A stretch of 39,189 nt of DNA from Oceanibacterium hippocampi (GCF_900172325.1 NZ_FWFR01000009.1:1-39189), one strand, 5' to 3'; shown: positions 18,307 to 27,289, counted from the first letter of the stretch. Notes: a model not told the origin generated them from the letters alone. Numbers and translations: made by a program.

Positions 18307-19329
18307 GTGAACGACACGGCCCGACCCGGCCTGCGGCCCGTCCTCGACCTCGATGCCTATGTCGCCGGGGTCCGTGGCGGCGAACGCGCCGTGCTGGCGC
18401 GTGCCATCACCCTTGTCGAAAGCCGCAAGGCCGATCACCGGGCACTCGCCGAACAACTCCTGAACGCCGTCCTGCCGGAAACCGGTCGGGCCCGGCGGAT
18501 CGGCATCACCGGTGTGCCGGGCGTCGGCAAGTCGACCTTCATCGAGGCGCTCGGCACCTGGCTCACGGCGAAGGGCCATCGTGTCGCGGTGCTGGCCGTC
18601 GACCCGACCAGCCGGCGGACGGGTGGCAGCATTCTCGGCGACAAGACGCGGATGGCGAAGCTCGCGACCGATCCGGACGCCTTCATCCGGCCCTCGCCGA
18701 CCGCCGGCACGCTCGGCGGCGTTGCCCGGCGGACCCGCGAATCCATGCTGCTTTGCGAGGCGGCCGGCTTCGACGTGGTGCTGGTCGAGACCGTCGGCGT
18801 CGGCCAGTCGGAAACCACCGTTGCCGACATGGTCGACTTCTTCCTGGTGCTGGCGCTGCCCGGTGCCGGCGACGAGCTTCAGGGCATCAAGAAGGGCGTC
18901 GTCGAACTGGCCGACATGATTGCCGTCAACAAGGCCGACGGCGACAACCGCCGGCGTGCCCAGGCGGCGGCGCTCGACTTTCGCCGGGCGCTGCACGTCC
19001 TGAAACCGGCCAGCCCGAACTGGTCGCCGCCGGTGCTGCTCTGCAGCGCGCTGGAGGGCGAGGGGCTGGAGGCGATCTGGGACGGCATCAACGATCATGC
19101 CGCCGCGCTTGGCGGGAGCGGCGAACTGGCGGCACGGCGCCAGGACCAGCAGTTGCGCTGGATGTGGTCGCTGGTCGAGGAGCGGCTGACGATGGCGCTG
19201 AAGGCCGCGCCGGACGTTGCCGCGTTGCTGCCGGAGACCGAGCGGGAGGTCCGCGAGGGCCGGCTCAGCCCGGGAATCGCCGCCGACCGGCTCCTCGCCG
19301 CATTCGGCCTGACGACGCCGAAGGACTGA
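18307..19329 (+). CDS. meaB: methylmalonyl-CoA mutase GTPase chaperone MeaB
   Basis: The 340-aa G3E-type P-loop GTPase gates B12 loading and protects or reactivates methylmalonyl-CoA mutase. Walker A GVPGVGKST is at 69-77. DPTSRRTGGSILGDKTRM, RPSPTAGTLGGVA, the Walker B-like VETVGVGQSE and the guanine-specificity NKAD are all present. The start is uncertain: GTG 18307 lies 4 bp after the mutB stop and is preferred, and a TTG at 18280 inside mutB is an alternative. Linkage to mutA-mutB makes the assignment secure. Confidence 0.93.
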   Translation: MNDTARPGLRPVLDLDAYVAGVRGGERAVLARAITLVESRKADHRALAEQLLNAVLPETGRARRIGITGVPGVGKSTFIEALGTWLTAKGHRVAVLAVDPTSRRTGGSILGDKTRMAKLATDPDAFIRPSPTAGTLGGVARRTRESMLLCEAAGFDVVLVETVGVGQSETTVADMVDFFLVLALPGAGDELQGIKKGVVELADMIAVNKADGDNRRRAQAAALDFRRALHVLKPASPNWSPPVLLCSALEGEGLEAIWDGINDHAAALGGSGELAARRQDQQLRWMWSLVEERLTMALKAAPDVAALLPETEREVREGRLSPGIAADRLLAAFGLTTPKD

Positions 19330-19346
19330 CCGGCAGCGCGGCAGCG

Positions 19347-19365
19347 GCGGGCGCGCGGCGCCCGC
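19347..19365. terminator. GC-rich hairpin between convergent meaB and crotonase genes
   Basis: GCGGGCGC (19347-19354) and GCGCCCGC (19358-19365) form perfect 8-bp arms around a 3-nt loop. They sit between two convergent genes. There is no T-run, so it would be a poor intrinsic terminator by E. coli rules. Confidence 0.5.
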
Positions 19366-19366
19366 T

Positions 19367-20119
19367 TCAGAAATTCTGAATCAGCCGGGTCGTTTCCGGA
19401 TCCAGGAATGCCGCGACCGTGGCGTTGGTTTCGGAAACCATCGCGGCATGCATGTCGGTAACCGCGTGCAGGCTGAGTGTCCGCTTCATGGAGCGCACGG
19501 CAAGGGACGGCAAGGCAGCCAGCTTCCGCGCGACACCGAGGGCTTCGTCCTGCAGCTGTTCGTCGGCGACGACCTTCCAGGCCACTCCCATCCCGAGCAG
19601 GGTGCGGGCATCGTATTTCTCTCCGAAGTACAACATTTCCCGGGCTTTCTGCAGGCCGACCAGGGCGGGCAACAGGGATGTTACGCCACCCGTCACGAAG
19701 ACATTCAGGGAGACCTCGGGAAAGAACCCCTTCGCGCTCTCGGCCCAGACCGGGAAGTCGCAGTTGATCGCCCATTCCATGCCGCCGCCCGCTGCCCACC
19801 CATTTATGGCGCCGACCACCGGCTTGTCGCCGAACAGGATCGCGTGGGACACGGCCTGTATATCGTTCACGAGCAGGCGTGCTTCGGCTTCGTTTTCCGG
19901 GTGAATATGTTCGTTCCGGTCGTCGCCGGCGCAGAATGCCCGTCCATTCCCGGTGAACAGGATTGCCCGGGTTTCCGGGTCGGCACCTGCCTCCCTGAAT
20001 GCCTGCGCGACGTCACGGACGAGTTGCCGGTTCATTGCGTTCAGGCTCTTGGGGCGATTGAGCGTGATCTTGCGAACGCCGGGTTCGACGATATCGCTGA
20101 GTAGCGTTTCATAGGTCAT
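19367..20119 (-). CDS. enoyl-CoA hydratase/isomerase (crotonase family)
   Basis: The 250-aa enzyme keeps both catalytic glutamates of crotonases: E115 in GGGMEWAINCD and E135 in FFPEVSLN. The oxyanion-hole stretch is FCAGDD. It probably hydrates an enoyl-CoA; the substrate is unknown. ATG 20119-20117 is preferred over the open frame to 20245 because AAGGAC lies just upstream and the residues before it are not family-like. It is third in a minus-strand series after the MDR enzyme and the GntR regulator, with an 80-bp gap to the latter. Together with the acyl-CoA ligase and second crotonase opposite, it suggests a small CoA-thioester catabolic pathway. Confidence 0.85.
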   Translation of the reverse strand: MTYETLLSDIVEPGVRKITLNRPKSLNAMNRQLVRDVAQAFREAGADPETRAILFTGNGRAFCAGDDRNEHIHPENEAEARLLVNDIQAVSHAILFGDKPVVGAINGWAAGGGMEWAINCDFPVWAESAKGFFPEVSLNVFVTGGVTSLLPALVGLQKAREMLYFGEKYDARTLLGMGVAWKVVADEQLQDEALGVARKLAALPSLAVRSMKRTLSLHAVTDMHAAMVSETNATVAAFLDPETTRLIQNF

Positions 20120-20198
20120 GGTTCGTCCTTCTTCCGCATGCCGGGGCCGACTGTCTCGCCGCACCGCGCCCATGGTGCCGGGGGCAGGTGGGCATGTT

Positions 20199-20930
20199 TC
20201 ATGTTCTCCGGCTTCGCCTGGCGGGGCGAACGAGATTGCTGACAACGCCGCTCAGGCGGGGCTTCCAGTAATCCCAGGCGCCCGCCCAGTCCGCATCGAC
20301 CAGGGCGCTTGCTTCGACGGCGTCCCGTCGCCGGAAGGCGGCCAGGAGCTTGCGGTGACCGGCTGCGTGCTCCCGGTACCAGGATCCGTTCGGGGCCCGG
20401 TAGAGATCCGGGATCATGAAGAACCGCATCAGGTTCGCGCGCAGCTCGGTCACCATCCGGATGGTATGTTTCTGGTTGGAGCGAACGATCGGCAGCATGT
20501 GAAAGTTCAGGTTGGTGAAATACCAGCTCCTCGGCTCGGTCGGGCCGCTTTCCACCTGTCGGTTGAGTTCGTCGAGTTCGGCGATGTCGTCGTCGCTGAG
20601 ATGAGGGACGCCAAGCAATGTGCCGCGGCTTTCGAGAAGCCGGACCAGTTCGAACAGCTCGTGCAGTTCGTCGATCTCGAGAAAGCTGACAACGGCGCTC
20701 CTGTTCGAGGTCCACTGGATCAGCCCTTCGGCGGTCAGCTGCCGCATGGCCTCCCGCAGCGGGATACGGCTGGTCCCGTATCTGACGGCCAGTTCCTCCT
20801 GCTTCAGTCGCGTTCCCGGCAACAGTTCGGCATGAACGATTGCCGAGCGCAGTTGCCCGGTGATCTGGTCGCCGACCGATTGCGTGCCCGCGCGGTCCGT
20901 TGCGAGAGATGGATAGGTTGTCTCGATCAC
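20199..20930 (-). CDS. GntR-family transcriptional regulator, FCD (FadR/VanR) type
   Basis: The 243-aa protein has an N-terminal winged helix (GDQITGQLRSAIVHAELLPG, RYGTSRIPLREAMRQLTAEG) and an all-helical C-terminal ligand domain with the FCD metal-site pattern (NFHMLPI, EHAAGHRKLLAAF). It probably represses the divergent cluster through the palindrome at 22006-22017. The start is a GTG at 20930-20928; the only in-frame ATG, at 21014, would run back into the preceding gene. The gap to that gene is 40 bp, so they are likely co-transcribed. The ligand is unknown, perhaps an acyl-CoA or acid of the pathway. Confidence 0.85.
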   Translation of the reverse strand: MIETTYPSLATDRAGTQSVGDQITGQLRSAIVHAELLPGTRLKQEELAVRYGTSRIPLREAMRQLTAEGLIQWTSNRSAVVSFLEIDELHELFELVRLLESRGTLLGVPHLSDDDIAELDELNRQVESGPTEPRSWYFTNLNFHMLPIVRSNQKHTIRMVTELRANLMRFFMIPDLYRAPNGSWYREHAAGHRKLLAAFRRRDAVEASALVDADWAGAWDYWKPRLSGVVSNLVRPARRSRRT

Positions 20931-20970
20931 TGCCGTTTGTTCCTGATCTGCTGACCACCACGGGAAGACA

Positions 20971-21939
20971 CTAGGCTGACAGCACCAGCTTGCCGCCGAC
21001 CTCTCTGTCCGCAAGTCGTCGGAGTGCCTCGGGCAAGCTGTCGAAGCCGCTCACTCCCGCCACCGGGGGCCTGATCCGGCCGGCAGCGAACTGGTCGACC
21101 AGCGGCGGCCAGAGCGCCGCGATCCTGCCGGGGTTCTCGTGGCAGGTCAGGCCGAACGAGGAGCCCAGGACGGCGATGTGCCGTACCAGCACATGGTTGA
21201 CCGGGCATGTCGGTAGCGCGCCCGACGCGAAACCGAGGGTCACAAGCCGCCCGGCGTATCGGAGCGCGCGGAACGCCACCTGGAAGAACGCGCCCCCGAC
21301 CGGGTCGAAGGCGACATCGATGCCTTTCGGCGCAAGGTCGCGCACGGTCCGGAGAAGATCCGCGCTGCGGGAGGAGACGACATGGTCCGCGCCGCGGTCC
21401 CGTGCGATCGCCGCCTTTTCCGGGCTGCCGGCGCAGGCAATGACATGCGCGCCGATGCGATGGGACAATTCGGTGAGCGCCGAGCCGACGGCGCCCCCCG
21501 CGCCGCCGACAAGGACCGTCTCGCCTGGCGACACCTGGCCGCGTTCCAGCGCCAGAGCGGCGGTTCCGTAGGACACCGGGAACGCCGCCGCGTCGGGCCA
21601 GGGAACGGAGGCGGGGAGCAGGGCCGCGTTCGCCGCCGGGACCGCGACAAATTCCGCGTATCCGCCGTATTCGACATAGGCCGCGACCCGGTCGCCGGGC
21701 GCGGCATGCCGGACATCGGTGCCAACCTCTTCCACGATACCCGCCACTTCCATGCCGGGGCTGAACGGAAAGGCCGGACGTGCCTGGTATTGTCCCGCGA
21801 TCAGGACAAGGTCGGCGAAGTTGACGCCCCACGCCTCGGCGCGGACAAGTATCGAACCGGGCGGGCAGGCCGGCTTTGGCAGATCACCGAGGACGAGGTC
21901 CCGCGGCCCGCCCCATTTCTCGCAGATCCATGCGCGCAC
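20971..21939 (-). CDS. NADPH:quinone oxidoreductase-like MDR-family enzyme
   Basis: The 322-aa protein belongs to the zinc-free quinone-oxidoreductase branch of medium-chain dehydrogenases. It shows AWGVNFADLVLIAGQYQ, FSPGMEVAGIVEEVG and the nucleotide-binding GGAGGAVGSALTELS. It lacks the structural four-Cys zinc loop. In acyl-CoA clusters such proteins often act as enoyl-CoA or enone reductases, so reduction of an activated double bond is possible. GTG 21939 is chosen because AGGGGAG lies about 9 nt upstream and the family N-terminus starts there. It is the first minus-strand gene of the divergent promoter. Confidence 0.85.
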   Translation of the reverse strand: MRAWICEKWGGPRDLVLGDLPKPACPPGSILVRAEAWGVNFADLVLIAGQYQARPAFPFSPGMEVAGIVEEVGTDVRHAAPGDRVAAYVEYGGYAEFVAVPAANAALLPASVPWPDAAAFPVSYGTAALALERGQVSPGETVLVGGAGGAVGSALTELSHRIGAHVIACAGSPEKAAIARDRGADHVVSSRSADLLRTVRDLAPKGIDVAFDPVGGAFFQVAFRALRYAGRLVTLGFASGALPTCPVNHVLVRHIAVLGSSFGLTCHENPGRIAALWPPLVDQFAAGRIRPPVAGVSGFDSLPEALRRLADREVGGKLVLSA

Positions 21940-22005
21940 CCTCTTCGATCTCCCCTCTTGTCGAACGCCATGCGAGGACCAGGCAGAGCTGACGGCGCTT
22001 GACAA

Positions 22006-22017
22006 AATGTATACATT
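22006..22017. promoter_or_regulatory. palindrome AATGTATACATT, probable FCD-GntR operator in a divergent promoter
   Basis: This perfect 12-bp palindrome lies between the MDR gene (start 21939) and the crotonase gene (start 22064). It begins 2 bp after a perfect TTGACA (21999-22004, plus strand) and overlaps a perfect minus-strand TATAAT (22020-22015). Bound repressor would block RNA polymerase. The nearby FCD regulator is the obvious candidate. Confidence 0.65.
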
Positions 22018-22063
22018 ATACTTTTCTGAGGTGCAATGGGATCGATCGTGACGGGAGGCCCGA

Positions 22064-22855
22064 ATGCCGGGGCGAGAAGAGAACCTGCTGTTGTCCGACC
22101 TTGATTCAGGGGGCGTTCTCGTTCTGACGATGAACCGCCCGGAAGCCTACAACGCCTTGTCCGTGGATCTCATACATGCGCTCACCGGGGCGGTCAGGGC
22201 CGCGATGGAGAACCGGGACGTTCGCGTCATTGTCTTGCGCGGCGCGGGGCGGGGTTTCAGTGCCGGCCATGACCTTGCCGAAGTCCTGAGCTTCGAAAGC
22301 GATGACGAGCACCGGGCCCTCCTGGAATCGTGCGCGGCCATGATGCAGTTGCTCGACAGCTGCCCGAAACCTGTCATCGCGGCCATTCACGGTTCGGCAT
22401 TCGCCGCCGGCTGCCAGCTTGTCGCGACCGTCGATCTTGCCTTCGCCGAGGAGACCGCGCGGTTTTCCACGCCGGGTGTCAACATCGGCTTGTTCTGTTC
22501 GACGCCGATGGTGGCGCTTTCGCGCGCGGTTTCGAGTAAGCGCAGCCTGCGCATGCTGCTGACCGGGGCCCCGATCTCGGCGGCGGAAGCGGCGGCCATC
22601 GGCCTGATCAACGAGGCCGTGCCCTCCGAACGGCTGGACGAGACGGTCATGTCGGTCGCGCGTGAAATCGCGTCCAAGTCGTCCTACGTCGTTCAACTCG
22701 GGAAAGCCGCGTTCAAGGCGCAGAAGGGCATGGAACTGGCCGATGCCTATTCCTATTGCAACGAGGTCGTCGTCGAGAATCTGAAGGCTCGGGATGCTTC
22801 CGAGGGTATTTCGGCATTTCTCGAGAAACGCGATCCCGAGTGGAGCGACTCTTGA
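22064..22855 (+). CDS. ECHDC3-like crotonase-family protein lacking catalytic glutamates
   Basis: The 263-aa protein has the crotonase fold and the FSAGHDLAEV oxyanion segment. The positions of the two catalytic glutamates of enoyl-CoA hydratase are Q118 (FAAGCQLVA) and G138 (STPGVNIGLFCST). The AAGCQL and TPGVNIGLFCSTP stretches resemble ECHDC3-type proteins, whose reaction is unclear. It may act as an isomerase, a thioesterase or a non-hydratase. It starts the plus-strand arm of the divergent promoter and its stop overlaps the TTG of the ligase gene by 4 bp. Confidence 0.85.
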   Translation: MPGREENLLLSDLDSGGVLVLTMNRPEAYNALSVDLIHALTGAVRAAMENRDVRVIVLRGAGRGFSAGHDLAEVLSFESDDEHRALLESCAAMMQLLDSCPKPVIAAIHGSAFAAGCQLVATVDLAFAEETARFSTPGVNIGLFCSTPMVALSRAVSSKRSLRMLLTGAPISAAEAAAIGLINEAVPSERLDETVMSVAREIASKSSYVVQLGKAAFKAQKGMELADAYSYCNEVVVENLKARDASEGISAFLEKRDPEWSDS

Positions 22856-24444
22856 GCATTCTGCCGGAACCCCGGATCACCGGCGTCGCGGATCTGCTTG
22901 AAACTCGGGCCCGAGAGTTTCCGGACACGCTGTTCTTCCTGATGAACGATACGGCCGACACGTTCGGCGCCTTCAACAGACGGGCAAATCGCTTCGCCCA
23001 CGGCCTCGCCGGTTTCGGCATCGGCCCCCGCGAGATCGTCGGCGTCATGATGCCGAACGCGCCGGAGTTCATGTATGCCTGGTTCGGGATACTGAAACTC
23101 GGTGCCGTCGAGGTCCCGATCAACACGGCGCTTCGCGGCCAGGGCCTCTCCTTCATCATCAATGTCTGCGAGATGCGCGTCCTGATACTGGACGAAAGCA
23201 ATCTGGAGCAGCTGGCGGAAGTCGCGGACCAGCTTGAGGCGCTCGAAACCGTCATCCTGCGGGGCGACGTGACCCGCGCCCGGGCGGTGCTGCCCTTTCG
23301 CATCGTCGCCTACGAGGACGTCCACGCCGGGCGGGACGGCGATCCCGAGCGCCCGCCTGCCGATCCGTACGAACCGGCGATGATCATGTTCACGTCGGGG
23401 ACGACGGGGCGCTCGAAAGGCTGCGTTCTCTGTCACCGGTACCTGATTCACCACGCCGAACTCGTTCGGACGCAGTTCCGGATCACGCGCGACGACACGC
23501 TCTATTGCCCCTTTCCCCTGTTTCACGCCGATGCGGCTTACCTGACGATCCTGCCGGCCATCCTGACCGGATGCCGCGCGGCATTGAGCGAGCGGTTCAG
23601 CGCCTCACGCTACTGGAGCGAGATCCGCAAGTACGGCGCGACCGTTTTCGATTTCATGGGCGCGACGCTGACGATCCTCTGGAAACAACCGCCGCAACCG
23701 GATGACGCCGACAACCCGGTGCGCCTCGCCTGGGGCGTACCCATGCCGGAGTTCGCCGACGCCTTCGAAAAGCGTTTCAACCTCAAGCTCGTGGAGGTCT
23801 ACGGGCTGACCGATGCCGGGGTGGGGGTCTATCAGCCGCTGGACGAACCGCGCCGCCCCGGCGCCTGCGGAAAGCCGGTGGACAGTTACGAATACCGGAT
23901 CTTCGACGATCTGGATCGCGAACTGCCAACCGGACAGTCGGGCGAGATCGTCGTTCGCCCGCGTGAACCCGGCATCATCATGAACGAGTATTTCAGGATG
24001 CCGGGCGAGACACTGGCGGCAATGCGGAACCTCTGGTTCCACACCGGGGATGTCGGCTTCTTCGACGAGGATGGATACCTTCATTTCGTCGGACGGAAGA
24101 AGGATTCCATTCGCCGTCGCGGTGAGAACATTTCCGCGTTCGAGATCGAGGAAGCGGCCAATCTGCATCCGTCCGTGCTGGAAAGCGCCGCGATCGGGGT
24201 TCCTTCCGAGCTTTCCGAGGACGATGTGATGCTCTTCGTCGTGCTGAAGGACGGGCATGAGCTTTCGCCCTGCGATCTGATCTCGCACTGTGAGAAGACC
24301 ATGGCCCGCTACATGGTCCCGCGTTATCTCAGGTTCCTCGATTCCCTGCCGAAAACGCCGACGGAGAAGGTCGAGAAATACAAGCTCGCCGACCTCGCCG
24401 GGGCACCGGGCCGGTGGGACAGGGATGCGGACAGCGCGCCCTAG
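22852..24444 (+). CDS. AMP-forming acyl-CoA synthetase (CaiC/FadD-like)
   Basis: The 530-aa ANL-superfamily ligase activates a carboxylic acid with ATP to acyl-AMP and then to acyl-CoA. The P-loop-like MFTSGTTGRSKG is at 179-190, with VYGLTDAG, the hinge region GDVGFFDEDGYLHFVGRKKD, and the C-terminal PTEKVEKYKL containing the likely catalytic Lys. General resemblance is to crotonobetaine/carnitine-CoA ligases, but substrate specificity cannot be read. The start is a TTG at 22852 with GGAG about 7 nt upstream, overlapping the crotonase stop as TTGA. It is probably the entry enzyme of the cluster. Confidence 0.88.
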   Translation: MSILPEPRITGVADLLETRAREFPDTLFFLMNDTADTFGAFNRRANRFAHGLAGFGIGPREIVGVMMPNAPEFMYAWFGILKLGAVEVPINTALRGQGLSFIINVCEMRVLILDESNLEQLAEVADQLEALETVILRGDVTRARAVLPFRIVAYEDVHAGRDGDPERPPADPYEPAMIMFTSGTTGRSKGCVLCHRYLIHHAELVRTQFRITRDDTLYCPFPLFHADAAYLTILPAILTGCRAALSERFSASRYWSEIRKYGATVFDFMGATLTILWKQPPQPDDADNPVRLAWGVPMPEFADAFEKRFNLKLVEVYGLTDAGVGVYQPLDEPRRPGACGKPVDSYEYRIFDDLDRELPTGQSGEIVVRPREPGIIMNEYFRMPGETLAAMRNLWFHTGDVGFFDEDGYLHFVGRKKDSIRRRGENISAFEIEEAANLHPSVLESAAIGVPSELSEDDVMLFVVLKDGHELSPCDLISHCEKTMARYMVPRYLRFLDSLPKTPTEKVEKYKLADLAGAPGRWDRDADSAP

Positions 24445-24659
24445 AATTCCACGTATCGTTCCGACCGCTGGAAAGACCCTTCGCAGGATCCTGCCGCGAT
24501 CCGCTGCCGCCTGCGGCATTGCGGTGGTACAGGGCCGGCGGGCCGTGCGCGGCGCGACAGCAGGTAACAAATCTTCAAGACCGGAACGATCCGGCTTGCC
24601 ATCATCGGCCCTGAAAACCGATCACCGACAACCGAACGTCGACAACGGAGAACAGGACG

Positions 24660-25061
24660 ATGGGAACGACGATCATTCCGACAATGCGCTATCGCGACGC
24701 GGCCGCCATGATCGACTGGCTCGGCCGCGCCTTCGGATTCGAACGCCACCTCGTGGTCGAGGACGGCGCCGGCGGCATCGCCCATGCCCAGCTTGTGCGG
24801 GGCGAGGCGATGATCATGCTCGGCAGCGCCAGGGACGACGCCTTCGGCCGCCTGCAACAGCCGCCGGCCGATCTCGGCGGCACCACCCAGAGCGCTTACC
24901 TGGTGGTCACCGACCCGGACGCGGTGCATGGCACGGCAAAGGCGGCGGGGGCCGAGATCGTCATGCCGCTGGTCGACAACGATTACGGCGGGCGCGGCTT
25001 CTCGGCCCGCGACCCGGAGGGTCATCTGTGGAATTTCGGCAGTTACGACCCCTGGGCGTGA
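24660..25061 (+). CDS. VOC-family (glyoxalase/bleomycin-resistance fold) protein
   Basis: The 133-aa protein has the two beta-alpha-beta-beta-beta modules of vicinal oxygen chelate proteins, from TMRYRDAAAMIDWLGRAFGF to GRGFSARDPEGHLWNFGSYDPW. The C-terminal DPEGxLWxFG is typical of PhnB/YdeM-like members. Function is unknown; enzymatic or binding roles both occur. GGAGAACAGGACG precedes the ATG. The 215 bp upstream hold no gene. Confidence 0.85.
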   Translation: MGTTIIPTMRYRDAAAMIDWLGRAFGFERHLVVEDGAGGIAHAQLVRGEAMIMLGSARDDAFGRLQQPPADLGGTTQSAYLVVTDPDAVHGTAKAAGAEIVMPLVDNDYGGRGFSARDPEGHLWNFGSYDPWA

Positions 25062-25072
25062 CGAGACGCAGC

Positions 25073-25095
25073 GCGGCGGGCGTCGAGCCCGCCGC
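25073..25095. terminator. strong GC hairpin between convergent genes
   Basis: GCGGCGGGC (25073-25081) and GCCCGCCGC (25087-25095) form perfect 9-bp arms around GTCGA. It lies between the stop codons of two convergent genes. No T-run follows on either strand. Confidence 0.55.
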
Positions 25096-25106
25096 CCGCA
25101 CCGTCT

Positions 25107-27062
25107 TCACTTGTCGATATTCTCTTCGAGGATCTGCGAGGTGCGGAAGCGGTCGACCAGGATCCACTTGTTGAGCCGGGTCCGGTCGTCGCCCTTGTGG
25201 TAGAAGGCGAGCTTGTTGTAGTGCATGAAATACTTGTCGCCGACCTTCTCGACCGTGGTCACGCCGAACTCGTCCCAGAGATAGTGGTAGGTCGTACCGG
25301 TGACCGTCGAGATGCTGGAGCGGCTGAAGCTGGTGTTGAGCTTCTCGCGCCGGTTGAGATCGTAGGTGATCTCCATCCGCGCCCACTCGATGCCGCCCTC
25401 GACCTCACGCTTCAGGGCCTCTTCCGCCGCCGCGCGCAGCTCTCCGTCAGTAGAGCGGACCTTCGGCACGCGCATTTCCGTGAGCGCGATCTCGGTCAGT
25501 TCGTCGAGCCGGACAAGGGCCGCCTCGACGCGCGCCTTCTCGGCCACGCGATCGTGGTCGGAGCCGCCGGTCGCCTCGTCGAAGGCGGCGGCGATGGCGA
25601 CATATTCGAGGCCTTCGTTGAGACCGTTCACGGTCTCCTCGAACTTGCCCTCGCCGAGCAGCCGGTTGGCGACCTGGTGCGGGTCGGAGGCGTCCGTCGT
25701 CTCGACGAAGGTGGCCCGGTCCATGGCGATGCCGACCTTGCCGTTCACCAGCTGGGTCGCCTCGTTCATCATCTCGTCGAGCGTCCGGCGGGTGTTCGAA
25801 CCGATCCAGAAGAGCGCGCTCGACATCTTCTGCTTGTCGATGATGCCAAGCGGCTGGATCGACTGCAGCCAGGCGGAATCCTTCTCCTGCTCGGCATACC
25901 ATTGCGTGACGGATTCACCCCAGGCGCGGACCTGCTCCTTCTCGAGCGGATCGGCGAGGCGGGCGGGGAAATTGTCGCTCTTGTACTTCTCCTGGATCGC
26001 CACATAACGGGCGAGGATCAGGCCGTATTTCTCGGTCAGCTGATCGGCCTGGGCGATCCGTGCGGCAAGCGTCCGGTCGGCCTTGTCGAGATTGGCGCGG
26101 ATCTCGAGGACCGCCGGATGGTCCTGCTTCGGCAGGCCGTCGAGTTCGCCGCGCAGGGTGGCGAGATAGCCGCGATAGGTCTCCTGCCGCTCGGGCGGCT
26201 GGAGCAGGCCGATATTCTCCGTCTCGGTGCCCTTGAGCGCCTTGTAGACCTTGTCGGCAGTCGCTTCGACCTTTTGCTTTTCCTCCGGCGTCAGGTCTGC
26301 TGCGGCGGCCTCGACGCGGCTGTCGAGGAACGTTTCCAGCTCGTCGAGCCGGGCTGCCTCGGCGACCACGTCGGGATGATCGTCGCGGCCAAGCGCGGCA
26401 AGCTCGTCGCGCACGATCTGGATGTCGCCACGGGTCTTCTCGGCGTTCGCCGGGTTCTGCAGGTCGACCGACTTGTAGGACTCGAGACGGGACCTGAGGC
26501 CGTCGGTCTTGCGCTTCACGCGCGACAGCCGGGTCTTCTCCAGCGAGCTCATCTCGGCCGCGGCGGCGCTGGTTGCCGGTTCGGCGGTCGAGGGGGCGGT
26601 CGTCGTCTGGGACGGCGCGGTCGTGGCGGGGGCGCTGCCGCCCGAGGCGGGAAGATTGTCGGCCTGTGTCGCCGGTTTCGCGCCGCCGGCGGGGGCGTTG
26701 GCGATCGCGACGATATCCTGGTTGAGCGCGTTGTAGAGGGTCACCGCCTCGGCATATTCCGGGCCTGTCTTGACCTTGGCCGCCTTCAGCTTCTGGCCGA
26801 TCCGGCCGAGCTGGCCCATGTAGGCCTGGCCGGTCGACTTGTCGCCGGGCTTCAGCGCCTTGACCTTCTCGGCGAGGCTTTTCAGGTCGCGCAGCGCGAG
26901 CGTGACGCGCGGGTCGGCCTGGGCGACGAGGATGCCGTCATGGGCGCGGACGGCGGCGAGGGCATTTGCATCGGCTGCCCGGGCCGGGGCGTCGGGCAGG
27001 GCGGCCGCACCGAAGGCGAGGGCGAGCCCGAGGGCGGCGGCGGAGCTGACTGCTGGTTTCAT
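25107..27062 (-). CDS. large secreted protein of unknown function, helical/coiled-coil rich
   Basis: The 651-aa product begins with a clear signal peptide: MKPAVSS, then a hydrophobic Ala/Leu/Gly core, ending near APARA at about residue 29. A Pro/Ala/Thr-rich linker lies at about 130-170. The central part (about 170-450) is rich in Glu, Leu, Lys and Arg and looks like long helices or coiled coils. The C-terminal 80 residues contain a compact aromatic segment (TTYHYLWDEFGVTTVEKVG, YFMHYNKLAFYHKG) that may be a small beta domain. I recognise no family. ATG 27062 is chosen because it puts the signal peptide at the N-terminus. A periplasmic or envelope role is inferred. Confidence 0.75.
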   Translation of the reverse strand: MKPAVSSAAALGLALAFGAAALPDAPARAADANALAAVRAHDGILVAQADPRVTLALRDLKSLAEKVKALKPGDKSTGQAYMGQLGRIGQKLKAAKVKTGPEYAEAVTLYNALNQDIVAIANAPAGGAKPATQADNLPASGGSAPATTAPSQTTTAPSTAEPATSAAAAEMSSLEKTRLSRVKRKTDGLRSRLESYKSVDLQNPANAEKTRGDIQIVRDELAALGRDDHPDVVAEAARLDELETFLDSRVEAAAADLTPEEKQKVEATADKVYKALKGTETENIGLLQPPERQETYRGYLATLRGELDGLPKQDHPAVLEIRANLDKADRTLAARIAQADQLTEKYGLILARYVAIQEKYKSDNFPARLADPLEKEQVRAWGESVTQWYAEQEKDSAWLQSIQPLGIIDKQKMSSALFWIGSNTRRTLDEMMNEATQLVNGKVGIAMDRATFVETTDASDPHQVANRLLGEGKFEETVNGLNEGLEYVAIAAAFDEATGGSDHDRVAEKARVEAALVRLDELTEIALTEMRVPKVRSTDGELRAAAEEALKREVEGGIEWARMEITYDLNRREKLNTSFSRSSISTVTGTTYHYLWDEFGVTTVEKVGDKYFMHYNKLAFYHKGDDRTRLNKWILVDRFRTSQILEENIDK

Positions 27063-27289
27063 GGCTTTCTGATTTCCCGTTGTCGTGTCGCCCTGCGTGA
27101 GCGCGCCATCCAAGTAAAACTAAACAAGAAGATCATCACATGCCAGCCCGGGCGGTTCCGTGACGGCGGCTACAGGGTCGTCCGGCGCGCAAGCTACCCG
27201 ACCTCTGCAACGCAGCATTGCCGAAGGGCCGCTTGCCGGGACGCCAGAAAACGCGTCTTCTCGCAAGCTGGACCGGAAGGGATGTGACG

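Noticed and set aside
16032-18317. 761-codon open frame on the minus strand
   Set aside because: It lies opposite mutB, whose motifs are unmistakable. The frame has the Arg/Gly/Asp-rich make-up of a GC-bias shadow.
25197-27287. 696-codon open frame on the plus strand
   Set aside because: It lies opposite the signal-peptide protein at 25107-27062. It has no domain, is rich in Gly, Leu and Arg, and would overlap the start of the EamA region.
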